Positions 8,146 to 16,787 of a DNA stretch of 64,000 nucleotides are shown here, piece after piece (the first letter of the stretch is position 1; the number at the start of each line of letters is the position of its first letter). Source of the DNA: Edaphobacter paludis (GTDB taxonomy: Bacteria; Acidobacteriota; Terriglobia; Terriglobales; Acidobacteriaceae); assembly GCF_039993895.1 (NCBI RefSeq), contig NZ_CP121194.1:806001-870000 (forward strand). Direction: 5' to 3'. Made by a program: the position numbers and the translations under genes. The notes beneath the pieces were generated by a model that saw only the letters and a program-made list of their open reading frames with translations, did no database searches and was not told where the DNA came from.

Positions 8146-9636
8146 TTAAGGGACGGTCACATGCAGCACGATCTTTGTAATGACCGTGCTGCTGGCCGTT
8201 CCCGTTGAAGTGCCGATGATCTTGATGGTGTAGTCGCCGGGGCGGGTTCCCAGGTCAGTGCAGTTTCCGCAGCCGATCAACGTTGCCATACCGCAGGCGG
8301 CGACGAGAACAAGCAGCAGGCCCTTCAGCGATTTGCGGCGGCGACGCGGAATAAACAGCAGCAGCAAACCAGCAAGCGCGGGACCGGCAAAGGGTAGACC
8401 TGCATTCTGGGTGTAGGGTGTCGTCGATTCGCAGCTATGGGGAAACATGGTGCTGATCTGCAGACTGGTGGTGCCGCCATTGACGGGGAGCGTCGCCGTG
8501 CCGAAGGTGCAGGCGGATTCTGTTGGCAGGCCCGCGCACGAGAGTTGCACCGGCTGAAGGGTGCCGGTTTGCGGAGCTACCGTGATCAGCAGATTCACTG
8601 CGCTTCCAGTCACGACGGTGGGCGTGCCTGCAATGGTTAGCGTGAATGGACTCTGACTCGTCGCAGAAGATGCACTCACTACCTCGATCAGTGGCGTGGA
8701 TGAGCTTGCTGCGGTGACTGCATTGCCTGCATAGCTGGCAGAGATGGTGTGGCTGCCGGTTCCGAGCGAAGCCGTGCTGAACGTCGCCAGCCCAAGGCTG
8801 TTCAATGGGGCAGTTCCCAACACTGTGCTTCCATCCAGAAGCGTTACCTCTCCCGTTGGCACCAGCGACTCACCCATCGTTGAGACAGCAGCGGTAAAGG
8901 TTACGTTCTGGGCGGCGGATACTGGGTTCACGTTGGACGCCAACGTTGTTACCGTTGCGATCGCTCCTCCGGGTTGAACGGCCTGATTCAGCACAGTGCT
9001 GGCCCCGGAAAAGTTCTGCGTCGCCGCATACTGAGCCGTGATTGTGTGGGTACCCAACGTCAGCGCAGAGGTTGCTAGCGTCGCGACCCCGGCCTGATTC
9101 AACGTGGCGATTGCAATCAGGTTCGTTCCATCGAAGAAGCCGATTTGGCCTGAAGGAATGGCATGGTCTCCCTGAGCGGTTGCAGTAAGCACCACACTCT
9201 GGCCGAAGCTTGCCGGATTTGCGGAACTGGTCAGGTTTACCGTCGTCGTATCGGGCAGAACGGTGATGTATACGCCATTTGAAGTCGAACCCAGGTGTGC
9301 TGCGTCGCCGGAATACACTGCCGTCAGCAGGTGCGTTCCCGCCGCGAACCCTGTTCCCGCGCTGGGAGGGCAGCTTGTCGTCTGCGTCACCGGGATGGTG
9401 CAGATATTCGCGGTCCCGTCGTAGAACGTGACTGTTCCCGACAGAGTTGTGCCGTCGCTTGAGTTGACGACCGCGTAGCCGCTGACATCTTCGCCAAAAG
9501 AGGTCGTGGAGGGGGTCGAGATCGTCAGCACAATGGAGGTGGCGACGGCGGTCGATTGCTGTGCCAGTGCAGGGACGGCCGCAGCCATCAAGGTGAGAGT
9601 TGCGGCAGTTTTCCGGGCGAAGCTTCGAATCGACAT
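8146..9636 (-). CDS. Secreted/membrane-anchored Ig-like repeat protein
   Basis: A 496-residue exported protein. A signal peptide (about residues 1-26, ending ALAQ) is followed by at least three bacterial Ig-like repeats of the Big_3 type. Each repeat carries the SGTVTFYDG / PSGQIGFFDG / PTGEVTLLDG strand and the LTAVYSGDA / ITAQYAATQ / ISASYAGNA strand. A further Ig-like segment with LSCAGLPTESACTFG is interrupted near residues 413-460 by two hydrophobic segments joined by RRRRKSLK, after which the closing strands (GDYTIKIIGTSTG) resume. Such proteins are common in Acidobacteria and are presumed to act at the cell surface. The ATG at 9636 is chosen over an upstream TTG. It converges on glutamate dehydrogenase with a four-base gap. 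Confidence 0.82.
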   Translation of the reverse strand: MSIRSFARKTAATLTLMAAAVPALAQQSTAVATSIVLTISTPSTTSFGEDVSGYAVVNSSDGTTLSGTVTFYDGTANICTIPVTQTTSCPPSAGTGFAAGTHLLTAVYSGDAAHLGSTSNGVYITVLPDTTTVNLTSSANPASFGQSVVLTATAQGDHAIPSGQIGFFDGTNLIAIATLNQAGVATLATSALTLGTHTITAQYAATQNFSGASTVLNQAVQPGGAIATVTTLASNVNPVSAAQNVTFTAAVSTMGESLVPTGEVTLLDGSTVLGTAPLNSLGLATFSTASLGTGSHTISASYAGNAVTAASSSTPLIEVVSASSATSQSPFTLTIAGTPTVVTGSAVNLLITVAPQTGTLQPVQLSCAGLPTESACTFGTATLPVNGGTTSLQISTMFPHSCESTTPYTQNAGLPFAGPALAGLLLLFIPRRRRKSLKGLLLVLVAACGMATLIGCGNCTDLGTRPGDYTIKIIGTSTGTASSTVITKIVLHVTVP

Positions 9637-9898
9637 GCAAAACACTCTCAAGCCGTCGTGGCAGACGGTCTCTATATCGGCGTTTCTGGCCGAAGACGAG
9701 AGAGTGTGCTGGATAGATGAGGTTCAGCGCGAAGGTCTGCGATCCAAGCTGGGAATCTCCGAAGAGAGCAACAATTCTCAGTAAAAGATCGTCTCTATGA
9801 AGAGGCATGCCGGGCTTTTACGCCGCTGCTACCCCTGATGTGGCAGAATTACTATCATTGGGCGGTGTTGCCACCCACGCCGTTCTCAAGTTCTGCTC

Positions 9899-10591
9899 AT
9901 GAACCTGCCCAACTCCATTACGATGAGCCGCGTTGCCTGCGTGCCCCTTCTTATCTGGATACTCTCGCCCTCGTTTCCCTGGGTGGGTGGTCATGGAGCG
10001 CTGGGCTTGCGTGGCGGCGAACAAGAGGTCATCGCCTCCATCGTCTTCATTCTGGCCAGCATTACTGACGGCCTCGACGGCTACCTCGCGCGGCGGCGGC
10101 AGCAGATTACCACCATGGGGATGTTGCTCGATCCATTGGCCGACAAGCTGATGGTCAGCGCGGCCTTTATTATTCTGGTTGCCTACAATCCACGCGTCGT
10201 TCCGCCGTGGATCGCCGTCCTGGTGATTGGCCGCGAGTTTCTCGTCTCGGGGTTGCGCTCCATCGCCGCCGCCGAAGGCTTTACTATTCAAGCCAGCGAG
10301 ATCGGCAAGCTCAAGACTGTCATCCAGATTGTTTCGGTTGTGGCCGCTATTCTGGCGCACCGCTGGGACTACTGGAACTGGGGCGGATTCATCGTTGGCG
10401 TCCACTTTATCGCCGTGACGGCGATCTACTGGATGGCGATCGTCTCGATTATTTCGGCGGTCGATTATTTCGTCGGCTTCTGGAAGAAGATCGATCACGC
10501 CAGCGACACGCGCCGCAGGCGGCGTAGCTTCGTGCTAAACCGAAAGGCCAAGCAGGTCCCGCCAGCGGAAAATCCTTCGCGCATCTCCTGA
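9899..10591 (+). CDS. pgsA: CDP-diacylglycerol--glycerol-3-phosphate 3-phosphatidyltransferase
   Basis: PgsA makes phosphatidylglycerol phosphate from CDP-diacylglycerol and glycerol 3-phosphate at the cytoplasmic membrane, the committed step to phosphatidylglycerol and cardiolipin. The 230-residue protein has several membrane spans and an intact CDP-alcohol phosphotransferase signature: Asp57-x2-Asp60-Gly61-x2-Ala64-Arg65-x8-Gly74-x3-Asp78-x3-Asp82. The N-terminus MNLPNSITMSRV is typical. A basic tail (RRRRR) extends past the usual end. It stands alone between the Ig-repeat gene and class I fumarase. Confidence 0.92.
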   Translation: MNLPNSITMSRVACVPLLIWILSPSFPWVGGHGALGLRGGEQEVIASIVFILASITDGLDGYLARRRQQITTMGMLLDPLADKLMVSAAFIILVAYNPRVVPPWIAVLVIGREFLVSGLRSIAAAEGFTIQASEIGKLKTVIQIVSVVAAILAHRWDYWNWGGFIVGVHFIAVTAIYWMAIVSIISAVDYFVGFWKKIDHASDTRRRRRSFVLNRKAKQVPPAENPSRIS

Positions 10592-10613
10592 TATTCGACA
10601 TCCAAGTGGGGCG

Positions 10614-12155
10614 TTATTGCAGGATTCGCACGCCGCCCAGGTCTCCCGATATTCTCGCCTTCCATTCGGCGGGCCCAGTGGTGTGGACGCTGGTTCCCTT
10701 GGTGTCGACGGCGACGGTAACGGGCATGTCTTTCACGTCGAACTCGTAGATCGCCTCCATGCCGAGGTCTTCAAAGGCCAGCACGCGGGAGCTTTTGATT
10801 GCCTTTGAGACGAGGTAGGCTGCGCCGCCGACCGCCATCAGGTAGACCGCCTCGTTGTCGCGGATCGCTTCAATGGCGGCTGGGCCGCGCTCGGCTTTGC
10901 CGACCATTCCCAGCAGGCCGGTTGACTCCAGCATTTGCCGAGTGAACTTGTCCATGCGGGTTGCGGTCGTTGGACCGGCGGGACCGACGGCCTCTTCACG
11001 CACGGCATCCACCGGGCCGACGTAGTAGATGAAGCGGTTAGTGAAGTCCACTGGCAGCTTCTCGCCACGGTTCAGCATGTCGGTCATGCGCTTGTGCGCT
11101 GCGTCGCGCCCGGTCAGAAGCTTGCCGCTCAGCAGGACAACCTCGCCCGGCTTCCACGTTTTTACGTCATCGCGTGTCACTGTATTCAAATCGACGCTGC
11201 GAGCCGTGCTGACGTCGTAGGTCAGCTTCGGCCATGCATCGAGCGATGGCGGTTCGAGCATCACCGCGCCGCTGCCGTCCAAGTGAAAGTGCGCGTGGCG
11301 CGTCGCGGCGCAGTTGGGAATCATCGCCACCGGCAGATTCGCCGCGTGGGTCGGATAATCCAGAATCTTGATATCGAGCACGGTGGTCAGGCCGCCGAGA
11401 CCCTGTGCTCCAATGCCGAGACGGTTGACCTTGTCGTAAAGCTCGATCCGCAGCTCTTCGAGCTTGTTCTTCGGCCCGCGCGCCTTTAGCTCCTGCATGT
11501 CGATGGGGTCCATTAGCGCTTGCTTCGCCAGCAGCATTGCCTTCTCCGCCGTGCCACCGATGCCGATGCCGAGCATTCCCGGCGGGCACCATCCCGCGCC
11601 CATGGTCGGCACCGTCTTCAGCACCCAATCCACAATCGAGTCCGAAGGGTTCAGCATGACAAACTTCGACTTCGCCTCTGAGCCTCCACCCTTGGCTGCG
11701 ACGATCACATCTACGTCGCCGCCCTTGACCAGAGAAACCTCGACGACTGAGGGTGTATTGTCCTTCGTATTCTTCCGCGTAAACGCGGGATCAGCCAGAA
11801 TGCTTCCGCGCAACTTGTTATCGGGGTCAAGATAGGCCTTACGCACGCCCGCATCGCATATGGCTTGCAGGTCCAAGGTGGCCGGGCCACCGTTCGGCCC
11901 TTGCCATACGACCTCCATGCCCACCTTCAAAAAGATGGTGACAATGCCTGTGTCCTGGCAGATGGGTCGATGCCCCTCGGCGCACATCCGTGAGTTGATG
12001 AGGATTTGCGCCATTGCATCTTTGGCCGCATGGCTCTCTTCCATCTCATAGGCCCGCGCCAGATTGGCGATGTAATCGACCGGATGGTAGTAGCTGATGT
12101 ATTGCAGAGCGTCCGCCACGCTCTGAGTCAAATCGTCCTGATTGATGATTGCCAT
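10614..12155 (-). CDS. Class I fumarate hydratase (Fe-S, alpha/beta fused)
   Basis: A 513-residue iron-sulfur fumarase catalysing reversible hydration of fumarate to malate. The alpha region carries the cluster cysteine in PICQDTG (Cys66) and a further cysteine block GAGWCPPGMLGIGIGG. The C-terminal third is the beta (Fe-S hydro-lyase) domain with GRDAAHKRM and GPAGPTTATRMD. The fused single-chain form matches E. coli FumA/FumB in layout. The enzyme needs a [4Fe-4S] cluster and is expected to be oxygen-sensitive. It is divergent from an aspartase 95 bases away; both act on fumarate, suggesting a shared metabolic purpose. Confidence 0.92.
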   Translation of the reverse strand: MAIINQDDLTQSVADALQYISYYHPVDYIANLARAYEMEESHAAKDAMAQILINSRMCAEGHRPICQDTGIVTIFLKVGMEVVWQGPNGGPATLDLQAICDAGVRKAYLDPDNKLRGSILADPAFTRKNTKDNTPSVVEVSLVKGGDVDVIVAAKGGGSEAKSKFVMLNPSDSIVDWVLKTVPTMGAGWCPPGMLGIGIGGTAEKAMLLAKQALMDPIDMQELKARGPKNKLEELRIELYDKVNRLGIGAQGLGGLTTVLDIKILDYPTHAANLPVAMIPNCAATRHAHFHLDGSGAVMLEPPSLDAWPKLTYDVSTARSVDLNTVTRDDVKTWKPGEVVLLSGKLLTGRDAAHKRMTDMLNRGEKLPVDFTNRFIYYVGPVDAVREEAVGPAGPTTATRMDKFTRQMLESTGLLGMVGKAERGPAAIEAIRDNEAVYLMAVGGAAYLVSKAIKSSRVLAFEDLGMEAIYEFDVKDMPVTVAVDTKGTSVHTTGPAEWKARISGDLGGVRILQ

Positions 12156-12181
12156 ATTTTTCTCTCGGCATTGATTCTAGG

Positions 12182-12192
12182 ATGTCAGACAT
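12182..12192. promoter_or_regulatory. Short palindrome between divergent fumarase and aspartase genes
   Basis: ATGTC-A-GACAT is a perfect 5+1+5 inverted repeat in the 95-base divergent intergenic region. It could be a shared operator, but at this length chance occurrence is possible. Confidence 0.25.
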
Positions 12193-12250
12193 AGTGTTGT
12201 CCCTTCTGCCGCCCGGATGGCTCCCAGCATCCAATGTTTAGAGAAAGATC

Positions 12251-13651
12251 ATGCCCGATACCCGCACAGAAACCGATTCGTTAGGAGCCATCGAAGTTCC
12301 CGCCGACGCTCTCTACGGAGCGCAAACTGCCCGCGCCATCGCCAACTTCCCCATCAGCGGACTCAAGGCGAGCCCATTCCTCATTCGCGCATTGGCGATG
12401 ATCAAGCATGCCGCCGCCGAAGCCAACGAGTCTCTCGGTCTCATCACAAAAGAGCAGGGAAGCGCCATTCAGCAGGCGGCGCAGGAGATTGTCCATGGGC
12501 GGCACCACGATCACTTTGTCGTAGATGTCTTTCAGGCCGGAGCCGGAGTCAGCCTGCATATGAACACCAATGAGGTCATCGCCAACCGCGCGGGGCAAAT
12601 CCTTGGGGAACCACCAGGCACCTACAAAAAACTCCACCCCAACGATCATGTCAACTATGGCCAGTCCACGAATGACGTCTTCCCCACAGCCATGCGCCTC
12701 GCCACCCTGCTGGCGCTCGAAGACCTCTATCCCGTCCTGAACGACCTCGCCGCGAGCCTCGACGCCAAGGCGCGCGAGTTCAAAGACATCCTTAAAGCCG
12801 GCCGTACCCACATGCAGGACGCCGTCCCCATCACGCTGGGGCAGGAGTTCAGGGCCTACACTGTGGCCATTCAGAAGTGTCACCAGCACATCGCCCGCAC
12901 CGCCGAGTCCCTCCGCGAATTGGGTCTGGGAGGCTCCGCCGTCGGCACCGGCCTCAATACGCATCCCGACTATCGTCAGCGCGCCATCGACAACCTCAGC
13001 CGCATCTCCGGTTTTGAGCTGGCTCCCGCCGAAGACCTGCGTTATGCCATGCAATCGAACGCCGCGATGGCCGACGTCTCTGCCGCACTCCGCACCCTGG
13101 CGCTCGAACTGATCCGCATCTCCAACGATCTGCGCCTGTTATCGAGCGGCCCCAACACAGGCTTCAACGAGATCCATCTGCCGAGCCTCCAGCCCGGCTC
13201 CAGCATCATGCCCGGGAAGGTCAATCCTGTGCTTGCTGAACTAACGGCGATGGTCGCCTTTCAGGTTATCGGCAACGACACGGCCACCGCCTACGCCGTT
13301 CAGGCCGGACAGCTTGAACTCAATGTCATGATGCCCACGATGGCCCACAACACGCTGCAATCCATCACCATTTTGACCAATACGCTGCGCCAGTTGGACC
13401 ACCACTCCATTCGCGGAATCACTGCAAATCAGGAGCGCTGCGCCCACTACGCCGCCAGAACGATTGCGCTCGCCACTGCGCTCAATCCCTACATCGGCTA
13501 TGCAAAGGCAGCCGCGCTGGTAAAGGAATCTGTCGCTTCCGGCCAGAGCATCGTGGCCCTTGCTCGCGAGAAGAAGCTGCTCACCGAGGAGCAGATCGCT
13601 GAGATCCTCGACCCCAAAAACATGACGGAACCACGCGCCAGAAAGTCCTGA
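12251..13651 (+). CDS. aspA: Aspartate ammonia-lyase (aspartase/fumarase II superfamily)
   Basis: A 466-residue member of the class II fumarase/aspartase superfamily. It has the conserved catalytic loop GSSIMPGKVNP (316-326) and the Thr-His pair Thr186-His187. Aspartase is preferred to fumarase because Ser139-Thr140-Asn141 follows the aspartase STN pattern (fumarases have SSN), FQAGAGVSLHMNTNEV replaces the fumarase QTGSGTQSNMN block, and AGQLELNVM, ILTN and GITAN match aspartases. The expected reaction is aspartate to fumarate plus ammonia. It is divergent from class I fumarase, which would consume the fumarate. A 9-bp terminator-like stem straddles the stop codon. Automatic annotation as class II fumarase is a likely confusion. 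Confidence 0.82.
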   Translation: MPDTRTETDSLGAIEVPADALYGAQTARAIANFPISGLKASPFLIRALAMIKHAAAEANESLGLITKEQGSAIQQAAQEIVHGRHHDHFVVDVFQAGAGVSLHMNTNEVIANRAGQILGEPPGTYKKLHPNDHVNYGQSTNDVFPTAMRLATLLALEDLYPVLNDLAASLDAKAREFKDILKAGRTHMQDAVPITLGQEFRAYTVAIQKCHQHIARTAESLRELGLGGSAVGTGLNTHPDYRQRAIDNLSRISGFELAPAEDLRYAMQSNAAMADVSAALRTLALELIRISNDLRLLSSGPNTGFNEIHLPSLQPGSSIMPGKVNPVLAELTAMVAFQVIGNDTATAYAVQAGQLELNVMMPTMAHNTLQSITILTNTLRQLDHHSIRGITANQERCAHYAARTIALATALNPYIGYAKAAALVKESVASGQSIVALAREKKLLTEEQIAEILDPKNMTEPRARKS

Positions 13652-13674
13652 CTACCGCGGTTCCGTCGTCTTTA
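13624..13674 (+). terminator. Terminator-like hairpin spanning the aspA stop
   Basis: GACGGAACC (13624-13632) pairs perfectly with GGTTCCGTC (13659-13667), followed by GTCTTT. The left arm is inside the last codons of aspA and the loop (26 bases) contains the stop. The long loop and weak T-run lower confidence. Confidence 0.45.
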
Positions 13675-13706
13675 CCAATTCAACTGCCTGTCGAAGCGGT
13701 GGTTGC

Positions 13707-14396
13707 TTAGTTTCTTCCAAACCGATAGACGAGGCCGATGTTGAGTCCGGCGTTGTTTTGTATGGTTCCCCCGAAGGTTGTGCCTAGATAGGTCGGCGTG
13801 ATGCGGACTGCCAAATTGGGGTAGAAGTTGTAGTCGAGGTTGAGTCCTACGGAGAACGCCGCCCGGGTTTCAGAAGGCCACGTGCCCAGCAGGGAAGAGG
13901 GAATTCCCTTCGAGCCGCTGTCGAACTTGCCGACTCCCGCACCACCCACGGCGAAGACGCTCGCTGCGGTCTTCTCCTTCGCGTAAAAGCGGTAGGAAGG
14001 GCCGGCCATGAAGGCGTACTCCGAGATCTGGGGGTTGAACTTGAGGTAGTCGTTTGTCCCGATCTTGGCATTGCCGTAGGCGCCGCGAACATCGGCTTCG
14101 ATGCCGATCTTCGGGTTGAGATAGCGTGTCCCGCTCAGCCAGAAGGAGACCTCGTTGTTACGCTGCAGGCCCTCGCCCGAGCGATAGCGCAGATACCCGC
14201 CGCCTCCGCCGACCTCCCACCTATGGCTGTAGGTGTCCTTGACGATCCGCGCGATTCTGGCCTGACGGTTGGCGTTCGATTCGCGCCGCTCCCGCCGCGT
14301 CGACTGCGCCTGCACGATGCCTGCTCCGCTGGCCATCAATCCTGCCAGCAACGTAACCGCTACACACTTTTCCTTCAACTTCAAAACGAACATCAA
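13707..14396 (-). CDS. Outer-membrane beta-barrel (porin-like) protein
   Basis: A 229-residue exported protein with a signal peptide (about residues 1-30, ending VQAQ), a basic stretch after cleavage (RRERRESNANRQAR), and then alternating aromatic/polar strands typical of a small outer-membrane barrel. Examples are WEVGGGGGYLRYR, YAFMAGPSYRFY and FSVGLNLDYNFYPNLAVRI, ending LVYRFGRN. A family name cannot be given; it resembles OmpA/Opa-type eight-strand barrels. It lies between aspA (convergent) and the cytochrome c gene (divergent). Confidence 0.75.
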   Translation of the reverse strand: MMFVLKLKEKCVAVTLLAGLMASGAGIVQAQSTRRERRESNANRQARIARIVKDTYSHRWEVGGGGGYLRYRSGEGLQRNNEVSFWLSGTRYLNPKIGIEADVRGAYGNAKIGTNDYLKFNPQISEYAFMAGPSYRFYAKEKTAASVFAVGGAGVGKFDSGSKGIPSSLLGTWPSETRAAFSVGLNLDYNFYPNLAVRITPTYLGTTFGGTIQNNAGLNIGLVYRFGRN

Positions 14397-14531
14397 CCAT
14401 TACTCCCGCACAAGCTGCGCTTTGCTATTGTTGAAACCTGGAGGGCGCGCCGATAAAACCAGCTGCGGCCATCCCTTATTAGAACATCCGCCGCCATTTC
14501 CGGGGCGGCTACCGGCGAAGGAGCACATACG

Positions 14532-15077
14532 ATGGCGAAAAAAAATGGAAACGGCGGCTTTGGCAAGGTCTTTCTGGGCTTCATTCTTGGCATTGCTGCC
14601 GTTGCGGCGGGCGCGTTTCTCTATCTTCACTTTGGCACGCTGCCGGTCGCGGTGTCTGACGCTCCCTTCCCTTACGAGAAGCAGATCGTCAAGGTGCCCT
14701 TGAATGGCCGCATCGATCGCGAGATCAAGACGCCGCCCTTCGGCATCAATGAGGATGTCTTCGAGTCGGGCGCACACATCTACGTCGACCAGTGTGCCAG
14801 TTGCCATGGCGTCCCCGGCCACGACGTAGGCTATGCCCGGTATATGTACCCCAGCGCGCCTCAGCTATGGAAGAAGCATGGAAAGTCAGGCGTGGTCGGC
14901 GTAAGCGACGATTCGGCTGGCGAAACCTACTGGAAGGTGGCCAACGGCATCCGGCTCACCGGGATGCCCGCCTTTAAACATGTGCTTACGGATACACAGA
15001 TGTGGCAGGTAAGCCTTCTGCTGAAGAATGCGAACGCTGAGCTGCCTTTGCCGGTGACACAGATTCTGACCAAGTAG
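14532..15077 (+). CDS. Membrane-anchored mono-haem cytochrome c
   Basis: A 181-residue c-type cytochrome with an N-terminal anchor (about residues 12-33). The haem site is Cys88-Ala-Ser-Cys91-His92, and the likely distal ligand is Met145 in GMPAF. It should sit on the periplasmic side of the cytoplasmic membrane and carry single electrons. Partners are not encoded next to it. AGGAG lies about nine bases before the ATG. Maturation would depend on the Ccm system, part of which is at 1.2-4.1 kb. A strong hairpin terminator follows. Confidence 0.85.
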   Translation: MAKKNGNGGFGKVFLGFILGIAAVAAGAFLYLHFGTLPVAVSDAPFPYEKQIVKVPLNGRIDREIKTPPFGINEDVFESGAHIYVDQCASCHGVPGHDVGYARYMYPSAPQLWKKHGKSGVVGVSDDSAGETYWKVANGIRLTGMPAFKHVLTDTQMWQVSLLLKNANAELPLPVTQILTK

Positions 15078-15086
15078 GAGAGGAGT

Positions 15087-15126
15087 AAGCGGTCTCGACC
15101 ACAGTAAGGGCCGGGACCGCTTTCTT
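15087..15126. terminator. Bidirectional terminator between cytochrome c and DUF481 genes
   Basis: AAGCGGTC (15087-15094) pairs perfectly with GACCGCTT (15115-15122), followed by TTCTTC. It sits in the 49-base gap between two converging genes and could stop transcription from both sides. Confidence 0.65.
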
Positions 15127-16320
15127 CTATTTGAAGCTGTAAACGACAGACGTGACGAACTGGAAGCTGTTCTTCTTGTAGCCGGTGGCGGGCATGTTGA
15201 GGTAGTTGTCCGTGGCATTCAACCCCAGGCTGATTCGCTTATAGGCGGGCAGAGTCAGTCCAGCCGCCGCAATCGCCGAATAGGCATTCGGGTTGTTGAA
15301 CGCTGGCAGAACGCTCGCGCTCTCGGTGAAGACGATCTTGCCGGGCAGGTTGCGGTGATAGGCTTCGCCGAAGGTGGAACCGATCAGGTTCTGGTTAGGA
15401 ATGTGCGGGTTGGCTGGAGTGATCGGGTTGGGCTCGATGAAGGACTGCATCTCGTAGTGCACGTCCGCCTTCAGGTCGAGCTGCTGTGCCGATGTCTCGA
15501 GTGGGGTCCAGCCGAAACCGCCGCCGTATACCTGTTGCAGGTTCAGGCCCTGGGCAAAGTTATGGTCGAAGGAGACTTCGCCCAGCGCGTAAAACCGGGG
15601 GGAGAAGTAGAGGTCATGCTCCGCATCAGCGTGAAAGATATTCGTCTTCGCCTCCGAAGCGGGCGTCGGCGGGGTTGTCTGTGGAATCACGGGCTGGGTC
15701 AGCTTGCCGTAGCTCTCGAGCAGGTTGAAGGTGGTGCGCCTCTTCGCCGGCAGGTAGGGCACGTCAGGGATTGAACGGATCAGCGCGACACCGGCGCTGA
15801 AGCTGGTTCCTGTCTGGGTCGAGCGGATCAGCGTCGCCCCTCCCGAGACGGACCCGTTCCATCCATGCAAAAAGTTCGGGTGGTGCGCCACTTCGTTGTC
15901 ATACGTCGTCTGGTCGATGATGTAGGCAAGGCTCTTCACGGGCACCGTCTCGGGGGCGCCTGACGTGGTCTCTACGGTTACAGCATTGTCGGCGTAGACG
16001 AGGCTTCCCGGACGGCGGGTGATCCTCGTTGGCTTCTCGTCTTTGCGGATGACGACAAAGCTGCCGTGGGTGCGAAGCTCCTTAATCTTGCTCATCGGGA
16101 TCGTGATCTCGCCAACTGTGTCGCCTTTGAAGACAACGCTGTCGCCGACCCCACGCTCCATGGTTCCGGTCAACTGGTCGCCATTGGTAAACACAATCAC
16201 GTCAGATTTTGGCTCGGCTGCCGGGGCCTGCGCCACCGCATTATGGGCGACGAAGCCGGTCATCAGCAATAGAGCAACAAAATTCCAGATTTGTTTGGGA
16301 CTGCGTGTGAATGAGCTCAT
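15127..16320 (-). CDS. DUF481 family outer-membrane protein
   Basis: A 397-residue exported protein with a signal peptide (about residues 1-31, ending AVAQ). An N-terminal soluble part (about 38-125) contains two SH3-like strands, DVIVFTNGDQLTGTME and VVFKGDTVGEITIPMSKI. A C-terminal barrel region follows with many alternating strands (e.g. FHADAEHDLYFSPRFYALGE) and ends in VYSFK. This matches DUF481/YdiY-type outer-membrane proteins of unknown role. It faces the cytochrome c gene across a shared terminator. Confidence 0.8.
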   Translation of the reverse strand: MSSFTRSPKQIWNFVALLLMTGFVAHNAVAQAPAAEPKSDVIVFTNGDQLTGTMERGVGDSVVFKGDTVGEITIPMSKIKELRTHGSFVVIRKDEKPTRITRRPGSLVYADNAVTVETTSGAPETVPVKSLAYIIDQTTYDNEVAHHPNFLHGWNGSVSGGATLIRSTQTGTSFSAGVALIRSIPDVPYLPAKRRTTFNLLESYGKLTQPVIPQTTPPTPASEAKTNIFHADAEHDLYFSPRFYALGEVSFDHNFAQGLNLQQVYGGGFGWTPLETSAQQLDLKADVHYEMQSFIEPNPITPANPHIPNQNLIGSTFGEAYHRNLPGKIVFTESASVLPAFNNPNAYSAIAAAGLTLPAYKRISLGLNATDNYLNMPATGYKKNSFQFVTSVVYSFK

Positions 16321-16787
16321 GCTTTCAAGATAACGTAGCCTCCAGCGTGGGAAGAAGTTGATACCCGAGCGGTTGTTCGTGACATTGGAAAAATGTTGCG
16401 TATGGTAGGCCAGTGCCCAAAGGACGTCTCATAAATCTGGCCGCGAACTCCTGAACCTCTAATTTTGCGCGGAAATGAGGCGGTCAAAAGATACAAAAGG
16501 ATCGAACTCCGACGAAAATTCGTAGAAGACGGCACTTTTGGACCTGTCGCGCTCCCTGTAAGTTCAATTACTTAGCGGAAAGATTAAGAAATTCTTGCCA
16601 ACGGTCTCCCAAGAGGCATACTATCCGTTTCGCATTCAGTCGAGACCGCTAATCGCGCATTTCGTCTGAGTCAAAACCATTACAAATGTATAGCTTCCAA
16701 CCAGATTTTCGAATCCGTATGAGTTCCATAACCAACTTCCTGATGGGGCAGTTAGACCCCTCAGCGCGCTAAAGGAAGGTAAAAGAT
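16321..16787. other. 467-base intergenic region upstream of gvpL/gvpF-like gene
   Basis: No credible ORF or RNA gene is seen. A possible sigma-70-type promoter reads toward the GvpL/GvpF gene: TTGCCA at 16595-16600, an 18-base spacer, and TACTAT at 16619-16624. Transcription from it would leave a leader of about 160 bases. The stretch looks more AT-rich than its surroundings. Confidence 0.4.

Noticed and set aside
12251..13651. Annotation as class II fumarase (fumC)
   Set aside because: STN in the active-site loop, the AGAGVSLHMNTNEV block and AGQLELNVM match aspartases better than fumarases.
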